Shown here piece after piece: positions 44,897 to 52,304 of a stretch of DNA of 55,815 bases. The translations under genes were made by a program, and so were the position numbers. The notes below the pieces were generated by a model, which was not told where the DNA came from, ran no database searches, and saw only the letters and a program-made list of their open reading frames with translations. The stretch comes from a candidate division KSB1 bacterium (GTDB taxonomy: Bacteria; Zhuqueibacterota; Zhuqueibacteria; JANLFK01; Oleimicrobiaceae), in assembly GCA_034506335.1 (NCBI GenBank), contig JAPDPR010000017.1, forward strand, positions 1-55,815. The letters are read 5' to 3'. Position 1 is the first letter of the stretch. The number at the start of each line of letters is the position of its first letter.

Positions 44897-46249
44897 TTAC
44901 TCTGCAATCCCGTAAGCCCGCAGCTTGGCGCGGAGGGTCTTGACGGTGATGCCGAGAACACGAGCCGTCTGGGTCTTGTTGCCCTGCATTTGCTGCAGGG
45001 TCTTGAGGATGTGGGCTCGCTCCACATCGGCCAGAGTCACAAGTGGTGAGGGGCTGTCCGTCTGTAGAAGCTCGGCATGCTCACGAATGTACGGGAAATG
45101 CTCCGGGGTAAGAATCTCAATGCCCCTGCTGAGAACCGCCGCTCGCTCAATGGCACTTTCCAGCTCGCGGACATTCCCGGGCCAGTTGTGTTCCATGAGT
45201 ACGCGCATAGCCTCCGGCGAGAGTCTCTTACGCTCTCCGTTGCGTGCCGCAAAGCGGGCAAGGAAGTGTTCGGCTAACAAAGGAATGTCCTCGCGCCGCT
45301 CCCGGAGGGGCGGGATGCGTATGCACAGGGTGTTCAGGCGGAAGTAGAGGTCTTTGCGAAAGCGCTCCTTCTTCACCTCTTCCAAGAGGTTGCGGTTGGT
45401 GGTGGCGATGATGCGCACATCTGTCTGCAGGGTGCGCCCACTCCCAATACGCTCGAACTCACCGAACTGCAACACGCGCAGCAGCTTCACTTGCATTGCC
45501 TTGTCCAGATCGGCGATTTCGTCTAATAGCATCGTACCGCCATCGGCAAGCTCGAATCGCCCTTTCATTTGGGCAACCGCGCCGGTGAAAGCGCCTCGTT
45601 CGTGCCCGAAGAGCTCGCTTTCCAGCAGAGTGTGGGGTAATGCGCCGCAGTTGACCTTCACGAATGGTTTTCCGTGGCGGGGGCTGGCGCGCTCGATAGC
45701 ATTGGCCACGACCTCTTTTCCGGTCCCCGTTTCCCCTTCGATGAGCACTGCCGCCGAAGTGGGGGCCACCATTTGCACCGTCTCGCGGATGCGCTGCATG
45801 GCAAGGCTCTGGCCAAGAATCGTGCTCACGCCCTGCTGCTTTTGCAGCTCGGCGCGCAGAAAGCGGTTCTCGGCCAGGAGCTGCTGGCGCTCTTGAACCC
45901 GCTCCACCACGAGACGCAGCTCTTCCGGCGCCACCGGCTTGGTGATGTAATCAAAGGCCCCTTTCTTCATCGCCTCCACGGCATTGTCGATGGTGCCGTA
46001 GGCGGTCATGATCACCACCTCAGTATCCGGGTGGAGCCTTTTGATGCCACAAAGGACATCCATGCCGTTGACGCCTTCCATTTTCAGGTCAGTCAGGACC
46101 AGAGCAAAGCTCTGCCGTGAGGCCAGTTCTAACGCCGAGGCACCATCTTGCACCAGAGTCACGTCATAGCCCCAGCGTTGGATGGCGTCGCGCACAAAGC
46201 GCCCACCGAGAGGGTCGTCTTCCACCACGAGTATTGCGAGTCTACTCAT
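44897..46249 (-). CDS. Sigma-54-dependent response regulator (NtrC/FlrC family)
   Basis: 450 residues: a receiver (1-120; Asp in LVLTDLKMEGVNG, Lys in YITKPVAP), an AAA+ sigma-54 activation domain, and a Fis-type helix-turn-helix at the end (NKTQTARVLGITVKTLRAKLRAYG). The AAA+ domain has Walker A GETGTGKE, the essential GAFTGA loop in ELFGHERGAFTGAV, Walker B GGTMLLDEIADL and NWPGNVRELESAIERA. All catalytic features are present. It overlaps the kinase gene by 8 nt. The sigma-54-type promoters at 10919 and 47885 are plausible targets, suggesting a flagellar and autoregulatory role, which is inference. Confidence 0.95.
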   Translation of the reverse strand: MSRLAILVVEDDPLGGRFVRDAIQRWGYDVTLVQDGASALELASRQSFALVLTDLKMEGVNGMDVLCGIKRLHPDTEVVIMTAYGTIDNAVEAMKKGAFDYITKPVAPEELRLVVERVQERQQLLAENRFLRAELQKQQGVSTILGQSLAMQRIRETVQMVAPTSAAVLIEGETGTGKEVVANAIERASPRHGKPFVKVNCGALPHTLLESELFGHERGAFTGAVAQMKGRFELADGGTMLLDEIADLDKAMQVKLLRVLQFGEFERIGSGRTLQTDVRIIATTNRNLLEEVKKERFRKDLYFRLNTLCIRIPPLRERREDIPLLAEHFLARFAARNGERKRLSPEAMRVLMEHNWPGNVRELESAIERAAVLSRGIEILTPEHFPYIREHAELLQTDSPSPLVTLADVERAHILKTLQQMQGNKTQTARVLGITVKTLRAKLRAYGIAE

Positions 46250-47570
46250 GCACGCCTCGCACGCACGGCAGGGTAACAGTCACGCATGTACCATTGCCTT
46301 CACTGCTGCGCACCATAATCTCCCCCTGCTGGAAGGCGATGAGGTTCCGCGCGATGGCCAGGCCCAGACCCGCCCCGCGCTCCTTGGTGGTGAAAAATGG
46401 CATGAACAGGCGATCCATCACCTCGCGGGACATGCCCAAGCCCGTATCGGCAATTGTTATCTGGCAGGCGCCCTGCCTTTGTCCGGATCCTGCGGCCCTG
46501 CGCAACGCCACGCGGAGCTTGCCTCCCTCAGGCATAGCCTGAACCGCGTTGTGCACGATGCTCCAGAGTGCACGTTCCAAAAGGACCGGGTCCGCCTTTG
46601 CGAAAAGGGAACGAGTGGGCATGTCTTCCTCAACCAGGATCGAGCTATGGCTCCCGAACCGCCTGCGGCAGGAGGCGACAAACTCGCGGAGAAACGCCGT
46701 GAGGTCAAGACCGGTCAGAAAACCTTTCCCGGGGCGCACTAAGAGCAGAAGATTGTTGACAATTTCATCCAGACGTTGCACGCCTTCCAGGATCTGCCTG
46801 GCCATCCCGTGCCGGGGATCATCGATAGGGAGCTCCTCCGACAACAGTGCAGCGTAGCCGGCGATTCCCTGCAAGGGATTGCGTATCTCGTGGGCGACAA
46901 CTCCTGCCATCTCCGTCAACGCAGAGAGCACGCTGATGCGGCGGCGTTGCTCTTCCAAAAGCCGCACGGTACTCAGGTCGCTGAACACCTCGATGGCACC
47001 CAACACTTGTCCGCTTGGATCGGTCAGCCGCGAGCAAGCGAACTTGATTGGTATCCTCTGACCTGACTTGCCCACAATCTCCTTGTCCCCCTCCGATACG
47101 CCGCTCGCCGAGCTCACCACGTGCAAAGGGGCAAAAGCATCCGTGGTGCACGAGCGAAACACATCCTCGTAGCGCCTGCCGACTACCTCTTTTGCCTGGT
47201 AACCCGTCAGGCGCTCCGCCGCTTTGTTGAAAAGGGTGATGGTACCCGCACGATCCACCACCACCAGGCAATTGGACATGCTGTCAAGAATGTAGTTGAG
47301 ATAGGTCTTCAGGCGCTGCGTCTCGAGCAGACTCTGCGCCAGCTCTGCGTTGCGCTGAGCAAGCTGTAGGTCCAGCTCGGCAATTCGCCTGCTCAACTCT
47401 TGGTGGGCGCTGGTAATGGAGGCCATTGCTTGGCTAAAGTCGGCCAGCGCGGCGCCCAACGCCAGCTCTCCACCCACTGCCGCAGCGGGACGAACGGAGC
47501 CATCGGTCTGGGCACTGGGTCCGGTAGCTACGCTACGACCGTTGCCCTTCTGCTGTCCGCCCATCGCCAT
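46242..47570 (-). CDS. Soluble PAS histidine kinase, FlrB/FleS/AtoS-like, partner of the sigma-54 regulator
   Basis: 442 residues without membrane segments. The N-terminus is low-complexity, then a coiled coil (about 45-90; ELSRRIAELDLQLAQRNAEL) leads into a PAS domain (about 95-215), HisKA (H-box GVVAHEIRNPLQGIAGYA) and HATPase (IVHNAVQAMPEGG, DTGLGM, GAGLGLAIARN). A soluble coil-PAS-HisKA kinase adjacent to an NtrC-family regulator is the FlrB/FleS arrangement. AtoS- or ZraS-like kinases normally have membrane sensor domains, which this lacks. It overlaps the small gene upstream by 38 nt and the regulator downstream by 8 nt. Confidence 0.92.
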   Translation of the reverse strand: MAMGGQQKGNGRSVATGPSAQTDGSVRPAAAVGGELALGAALADFSQAMASITSAHQELSRRIAELDLQLAQRNAELAQSLLETQRLKTYLNYILDSMSNCLVVVDRAGTITLFNKAAERLTGYQAKEVVGRRYEDVFRSCTTDAFAPLHVVSSASGVSEGDKEIVGKSGQRIPIKFACSRLTDPSGQVLGAIEVFSDLSTVRLLEEQRRRISVLSALTEMAGVVAHEIRNPLQGIAGYAALLSEELPIDDPRHGMARQILEGVQRLDEIVNNLLLLVRPGKGFLTGLDLTAFLREFVASCRRRFGSHSSILVEEDMPTRSLFAKADPVLLERALWSIVHNAVQAMPEGGKLRVALRRAAGSGQRQGACQITIADTGLGMSREVMDRLFMPFFTTKERGAGLGLAIARNLIAFQQGEIMVRSSEGNGTCVTVTLPCVRGVHE

Positions 47571-47826
47571 AATCCAATGCTAGTTCGATAGTCCGCCCGC
47601 ATGCACAGAGGATCTCTATTCGCTGCACCACGTTATCGCGGGTGTGCACCCGGACCTTTGGCTCTCCTCCACAATGCCCGCCCGCACCGATCTGGACCGG
47701 GTTCGGTTCCACCTTTACGCGGTGAGAGGGTATGACCCGGCGCGGCACCGCACCAAGGGGTTCCCCTTGTCCTTGCCTGGAGGAAAGAAAGCTGACCAGA
47801 TCGACGAAACCTCGGCCGTCTGCCAT
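47533..47826 (-). CDS. Small CxCG-containing protein leading the kinase-regulator operon
   Basis: 97 residues from ATG 47826, which has GAGG 5 nt upstream; a TTG at 47850 is an alternative. The C-terminal part (VRVHTRDNVVQRIEILCACGRTIELALDY) looks like two beta strands around a C-x-C-G knuckle, as in half a zinc ribbon; another Cys occurs in GGHCGGE. I do not know the family. It overlaps the kinase start by 38 nt and follows the sigma-54-type promoter at 47885, so it is the first gene of the operon and may modulate the kinase. Confidence 0.65.
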   Translation of the reverse strand: MADGRGFVDLVSFLSSRQGQGEPLGAVPRRVIPSHRVKVEPNPVQIGAGGHCGGEPKVRVHTRDNVVQRIEILCACGRTIELALDYGDGRTAEGQRS

Positions 47827-47861
47827 GATCGCCTCGTTGCTCGTCCCCAACGCGCCATTCG

Positions 47862-47877
47862 CACAGTTTGAGCTGTG
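47862..47877. promoter_or_regulatory. Palindrome at the predicted transcript start
   Basis: CACAG (47862-47866) and CTGTG (47873-47877) are inverted around TTTGAG. The site overlaps the start expected from the sigma-54 promoter at 47885-47900 (about 47874), so it could be an operator or a 5' UTR hairpin. Short palindromes like this also arise by chance. Confidence 0.35.
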
Positions 47878-47884
47878 TTATCGG

Positions 47885-47900
47885 GGCAAATTTGGCACCA
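47885..47900 (-). promoter_or_regulatory. Sigma-54-type promoter of the kinase-regulator operon
   Basis: On the minus strand TGGTGCCAAATTTGCC matches the -24 GG and -12 TTGC of the sigma-54 consensus with exact spacing. It differs from TGGCACGNNNNTTGCW at positions 4, 5, 7 and 16. The predicted start is near 47874, about 48 nt before the ATG of the small CxCG gene. It is weaker than the flgB site. Autoregulation by the encoded activator would be a natural explanation. Confidence 0.6.
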
Positions 47901-48470
47901 TTCCCCGCAACTGTGGCCGACGATACTCCTTCATGCTCCCCTGACCAGCTGTACTCGCTAATCATTTGTTTCTCAAGCAAGTTACAACTACCCTCTCACG
48001 AGCCCATTGGCCTCCGTGGCACCCCAATCACTGTGCTGCCGGATCAGGGGCCGTCCAGCTGTAGGCAAAAAAGACCCATCAGGGGGTAAAAATTACCTAC
48101 TGTTGCTTACGGCAATGGCACGAAATCGCGGAAGGGTCGAAGATAGTTACAAGGAGGTACACCGATGCGAGAAGCGGAAAAACGCAGAGCCGCGCCGATG
48201 AATCTTCATTGAATGGCGCGCCCCCACCCCCACAGGGGCTCAGTGATAAACGTCTACTGCCAGGGGTTACGGCTCCAATAACACGTGAGAGCAGAGATGC
48301 GATGACGCTCACCAACACCCCGCAAAAAAATAATCTAGTATCGGCGTAGTCCGCGGTGAGGAGGCGAATTCTCTCGTGAATGCGTCAAAGGCGGACAAAG
48401 CGCCCCACGCTACCGAAGGCAAAAACAATCATCCAAGATTGAGCGGCGCTACTCCGGGGTAGGGCACTCC
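47901..48470. other. Non-coding region between pckA and the kinase-regulator operon
   Basis: About 570 nt with no convincing minus-strand gene and no clear pckA terminator. On the plus strand, 48061-48160 contains competing short stems (GTAGG with CCTAC; GGTAA with TTACC; TTGC with GCAA) followed by a full-strength ribosome site. This looks like a structured leader, but no downstream plus-strand gene of normal size exists. Confidence 0.5.
48165..48212 (+). CDS. Possible 15-residue plus-strand micro-ORF
   Basis: AAGGAGGT (48151-48158), a near-perfect complement of the 16S rRNA tail, lies 6 nt before an ATG encoding MREAEKRRAAPMNLH and a stop. It is the only candidate plus-strand coding sequence in the window. 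The strong ribosome site is the main evidence; the peptide is basic and too short to assign. It may be chance. Confidence 0.3.
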   Translation: MREAEKRRAAPMNLH

Positions 48471-50123
48471 TCACACTTGGGCTAAACGCTTTGGTCCCGC
48501 GTCCCGCACCTCCTGGGAACAGCCGCTGGCGAAGAGCTTAAAGTTCTCGATAAAACGCGCCGCCAGTGCGTCGTACTTCTTCCAGTACTCATCTTTGTCC
48601 CCCCACGAGCTGGCCGGGTCAAGCACGTCCTCGGGCACGTCCGGACAGGTGCGCGGCACGTCAAACCCGAAGATCCGGTCCTTGCGGTACTCCACGCCAT
48701 CCAGCTTCCCTTCCAGCGCGGCATTGAGCAGCGCGCGCGTGTGGCGAATGCTGATTCTTTTTCCCACGCCAAAACGTCCGCCTACCCAACCGGTGTTCAC
48801 CAGCCAACACTGCGCCTTGTGCTGGATGAGGCGTTTCTTCAACATTTCGGCGTATTCGAACGGATGACGCACCATGAAAGGTGCCCCAAAACAGGTGCTA
48901 AAAGTTATCTGCGGCTCGATGCCCAACCCGATTTCGGTGCCGGCGATCTTTGAGGTGTAGCCACTGATGAAGTGGTACTGCGCCTGCGCGGGCGTGAGGC
49001 GAGCGATGGGGGGCAGTACGCCGGAGGCGTCGCAGGTCAGGAATATGACGTTCTTCGGGTGCGCATGGACATAGCCCTCCGGTACCACATTAGGGATAAA
49101 CTCCAGAGGATAACACGCCCGAGTGTTCTCCGTGATCATGTCGTCGTCAAGGTCCATGAGCCGAGAGACCGGGTCGTAGACAACGTTTTCGAGGATAGTG
49201 CCGAACCGGTGAGTGGCTGCCCAAATCTGGGGCTCGTGCTCTGGCGACAGCCGAATCACCTTGGCATAGCACCCTCCTTCGAAATTGAAAACCCCTTCAG
49301 CGCTCCATCCATGTTCATCATCGCCAATCAGACGGCGCCGCGGGTCGGCAGATAGCGTGGTCTTGCCAGTGCCGCTCAGCCCAAAAAAGAGCGCCACGTC
49401 ACCCTTCGGGCCCACATTGGCCGAGCAATGCATCGGCAGCACGTCTTCAAACGTGAGGAGGAAATTGAGTAGGGTAAAGATGGATTTCTTGATTTCGCCG
49501 CCGTACAGGGTATTCGCGATGATGCCAAGCCGTTCGCCGAAATTCAACAGGATGGCCGTTTCTGTGCGCGTGCCGTCGATGCGGGGGTCGACCTTGAACC
49601 CTGTCACCGCTAGTACGGTGAACTCGGGCACGAAATGCTTCAGCTCTTCCTGGTTGGAAGTGGTCAGGAACATGTGGCGCACGAAGAGGCTTTGCCAGGC
49701 TTTTTCCGTAACGATGCGGATGGGCATGCGGTAGGCAGGGTCGGCGCACACATAACAGTCTTGCACAAAGAGCTCCTCCCCCTGGCAGTAGGCCTGCACT
49801 CTGGCTAGAATCTCGTTGAACTTGGCTGCGCTCAACGGTCGGTTGTACTCACCCCACCAGATGCGGTCCTCGGTCGAAGCCTCCCGCACGATAAACTTGT
49901 CAGCCGCGGCACGCGCTGTATGCTTGCCGGTGTGCACCACCAATGGTCCTTGGGCAAGAATGTGCCCTTCATTGCGAAACACCGCCTCCTCGTACAGAGC
50001 AGGTTCGGGGAGATTCCAGTACACCCTGTCCAAAAAGGAGAGGCCGTGGTTGCTCAGCCCAAAGTCGGAGGCTAGCTCCTTTGCCTGCTTGCTCGCCGGC
50101 GTGTCGAATTCCAGGTACTTCAT
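48471..50123 (-). CDS. pckA: Phosphoenolpyruvate carboxykinase (ATP)
   Basis: 550 residues from ATG 50123; a TTG at 50129 is the alternative. This is the ATP-type enzyme (oxaloacetate + ATP to PEP + CO2 + ADP), the gateway of gluconeogenesis or, in reverse, anaplerotic CO2 fixation. The kinase-1 P-loop is GLSGTGKTTLS (about residue 250), followed by the metal-binding DDEHGW and FNFEGGCYAK. RYPFEY-like and NTGWVGGRFGVGKRI segments are also present. The ATG overlaps the aminotransferase stop as ATGA, with GAGGG about 7 nt upstream, so the two are translationally coupled. Length is normal. Confidence 0.97.
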   Translation of the reverse strand: MKYLEFDTPASKQAKELASDFGLSNHGLSFLDRVYWNLPEPALYEEAVFRNEGHILAQGPLVVHTGKHTARAAADKFIVREASTEDRIWWGEYNRPLSAAKFNEILARVQAYCQGEELFVQDCYVCADPAYRMPIRIVTEKAWQSLFVRHMFLTTSNQEELKHFVPEFTVLAVTGFKVDPRIDGTRTETAILLNFGERLGIIANTLYGGEIKKSIFTLLNFLLTFEDVLPMHCSANVGPKGDVALFFGLSGTGKTTLSADPRRRLIGDDEHGWSAEGVFNFEGGCYAKVIRLSPEHEPQIWAATHRFGTILENVVYDPVSRLMDLDDDMITENTRACYPLEFIPNVVPEGYVHAHPKNVIFLTCDASGVLPPIARLTPAQAQYHFISGYTSKIAGTEIGLGIEPQITFSTCFGAPFMVRHPFEYAEMLKKRLIQHKAQCWLVNTGWVGGRFGVGKRISIRHTRALLNAALEGKLDGVEYRKDRIFGFDVPRTCPDVPEDVLDPASSWGDKDEYWKKYDALAARFIENFKLFASGCSQEVRDAGPKRLAQV

Positions 50124-51321
50124 GCCCAATCCCTCACCAACTTGCGATCTCCAATGTAGAGCTCATTTGGCGACTGCAGGTCTAACGCCCACTTCATCCG
50201 CTCGATACCCTCGGTGATGTCCTTAATCGAACCGCAAAAGCTCAGGCGCAAGTACCCTTCCAGGCCAAACTCCACCCCTGGCACCGTCAAGACCAAGACT
50301 TTGTCGATGAGGAAATTGGAGAGTTTGGTCGAGTCCTTGCTGTAGGCGCTAAAATCGGCGAAACAATAGAAGGTACCGTCCGGCTTGGTGACGCGCACCC
50401 CTTCGAAAGAAGACAGGCGATCAATCATGACATTGCGGTTGTTTTCCAAGGTGACACGCAGGTTTTCCACGCACGACTGCAGTCCGTTGAGCGCTCCCAC
50501 CGCCGCCACCTGCAAGAGCACCGAGGGCCCCGAAGTCTGGTGCCCCTGAATATTGGTCATCGCTTCGATGAGCTTCCTATTTGCCACCGCCCAGCCAATG
50601 CGAAAACCAGTCATCGCATATTGCTTAGAGACACCATTGATGACAATCAGCTTTGAGTTTTCCGAGAGGTCCTTGGCGTACTTGTAGCAACTAATCGGCT
50701 TGCGTCCATCAAACAGAAGGCGATGGTAGATGTCGTCCATGATGAGGTAGAGATTGCGCCGCTCGCAAAACTCCACTATGTCGGCGACAAACTCTTCGCT
50801 GTACATGGCGCCCGTGGGGTTGTTCGGGCTGTTGATGATAACGGCCTTGGTATAGGGCCCAACGCGCTGTTCGATGTCCTGGAGCCGCGGGTAGAAGGTC
50901 CCGTCCTCCGGCAAGACCGGTACGGGGACCCCCCCACACAAGCGCACCATGTCGGGGTAGCTCACCCAGTACGGTGCGGGGAAGATCACTTCCTCCTGAG
51001 GATTCAGAATTGCCTGCAGTGCGACCATGATTGCCTGCTTATGACGTTTTCCGGGGCCACGAGGCGCCCATAGTGTTCCTCAGTGTAGCGGATAATAGCC
51101 TTTTTCAGCGCGGGAATGCCATCGGGAGGTGCATAGCGCACCTCGCCGGTGTTCAAGTGGGCTGCGGCAGCCACAATGGCGTCGATGGGCGCGCGGCTCT
51201 TGGGCTCTCCCCCGCCAAGGTGAATTACAGGCTCGCCCTTCTCCCTAAGGATGGCCGCCTTTTCATTCAGGGCCAGCGTCGGGGAAGGCTTGATCGTCTT
51301 GGCAATGTAACTGAGACTCAT
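50120..51321 (-). pseudogene. Aspartate-type class I aminotransferase interrupted by a frameshifting deletion
   Basis: Two frames on the same strand together make one PLP-dependent aminotransferase. The first (51321 to about 51030) encodes the N-terminus and ends normally at YGRLVAPENVI before running into unrelated residues and a stop at 51004. The second resumes at about 51033 with KQAIMVALQAILNPQEEVIFPAPYWVSYPD and continues to the end, with the PLP-lysine region NGVSKQYAMTGFRIGW. The family normally has VSNGAKQ at the junction; VSNGA plus one base (about 16 nt) appears missing, removing part of the phosphate-binding loop. It is either a true pseudogene or an assembly error. CAGGAG precedes the first ATG. 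The product would interconvert aspartate and oxaloacetate, the pckA substrate. Confidence 0.85.
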
Positions 51322-51346
51322 TGAAACTCCTGGACTGTTCCGCCTG

Positions 51347-51406
51347 ACAAATTACAAACGCGAGGCTCACGGGAAAGTCTTTTAGCTTTCCCCTGACCAC
51401 CTCGCG
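51347..51406 (-). terminator. Probable transcription terminator hairpin
   Basis: On the minus strand CGCGAGG (51406-51400) pairs with CCTCGCG (51365-51359), and an inner GGGAAAG (51392-51386) with CTTTCCC (51377-51371), around an 8-nt loop. The stem is followed by TTTGTAATTTGT. It lies between the membrane-protein gene ending at 51462 and the aminotransferase start at 51321, so it probably ends the upstream transcript. Confidence 0.65.
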
Positions 51407-51461
51407 CGGCACTAATTCTACGAAAATGATGGCAAAAAAGCAATGGCTTTCTTGGCAAGAA

Positions 51462-52283
51462 TCACCGGCCAGGGCCAGTCGACGTAAAGTCGATTTCAGA
51501 GCCCAGCAGGCTGTGCGGGATCAAGTACACCACAACCATGAGCAAGGCTGCACCAATGACCCACCCGCGGCGTTTGCGGCCGCCAGCCGTCGCCTTCCAT
51601 GCCGCCACCCACCCCAACATGGCGACGAGCGTCTTATTGTCGGTCAGGTCGTGGCCGAAGGGGAAACCGGTCCAGAACGCACCAAAGGCCAGTTTCTGCA
51701 CGACGGGGCCCAGAATGAATCCGCCCACGAGGAAGAGCCCAATGGTCCAGAGCATGAATCTGCGCGGCTGGCCCGCGCGGGCAAGCGCTTCGACTCCTGC
51801 ACGCGTCGAGAAAAGCATGGCAAGCGTAATGAAAAGAACATGCGGCACAAGAACCGCGACGGGAACTTTCCCCTTGAAGCGCAGCACCACCGGTTGCATG
51901 GGAAGGGTCACCGTCTGGCTTTCCTTCCTGAGTGTGACCGTGTACATAACCTTGCCGGCCGGAGGCTGTTCTGGCAATTCGCCCACGAGAAACTCGCCTT
52001 CACGGCGCAAAGCCGTCTCCGCCCACGCATCCAGAGATTTGTAGCGTCGATAAGAGAGCGAGCCGCAAATGCTGGTGTCGGGAACGGAAATGCGCACGAC
52101 GGCGTCAGCACCCACAGAGGCCGATCGAGGCAGGCGATAGGAAACTGACGCACCGCCTAACTCCACTTTGCCTCGCACCGGGTACGTGGGTCCTGTTCGC
52201 CGCTGAAAAGCCAAGAACGGCACCGTGAGCAGGACGGCGAGCAGCCAACGCAACGTGGAATCGCGCAGTGGATTGCTCTTCAT
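51462..52283 (-). CDS. Conserved-type membrane protein of unknown function
   Basis: 273 residues. An N-terminal signal or membrane segment (LRWLLAVLLTVPFLAF) is followed by a beta-rich exported domain of about 110 residues (VRGKVELGGASVSYRL ... YTVTLRKESQTVTLPMQ). Four membrane segments occupy the C-terminal half (PVAVLVPHVLFITLAMLF; FMLWTIGLFLVGGFILGPVV; LVAMLGWVAAWKA; WVIGAALLMVVVYLIPHSLLG). I do not recognise the family and assign no function. AAAGGT lies upstream of the ATG. It follows the carboxypeptidase gene by 21 nt and precedes a terminator, so it is the last gene of that operon. Confidence 0.8.
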   Translation of the reverse strand: MKSNPLRDSTLRWLLAVLLTVPFLAFQRRTGPTYPVRGKVELGGASVSYRLPRSASVGADAVVRISVPDTSICGSLSYRRYKSLDAWAETALRREGEFLVGELPEQPPAGKVMYTVTLRKESQTVTLPMQPVVLRFKGKVPVAVLVPHVLFITLAMLFSTRAGVEALARAGQPRRFMLWTIGLFLVGGFILGPVVQKLAFGAFWTGFPFGHDLTDNKTLVAMLGWVAAWKATAGGRKRRGWVIGAALLMVVVYLIPHSLLGSEIDFTSTGPGR

Positions 52284-52304
52284 GTTCTGACCTTTCGCAG
52301 TTTA

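Noticed and set aside
48117..48131. TGGCACGAAATCGC on the plus strand as a sigma-54 promoter for the micro-ORF
   Set aside because: The -24 half is good but the GC lies one base too close and the TT is missing; sigma-54 tolerates little change in spacing.
51004..51321. Programmed ribosomal frameshift in the aminotransferase
   Set aside because: Conserved residues are absent at the junction, not just out of frame, and there is no slippery heptamer, so a deletion or assembly error fits better.
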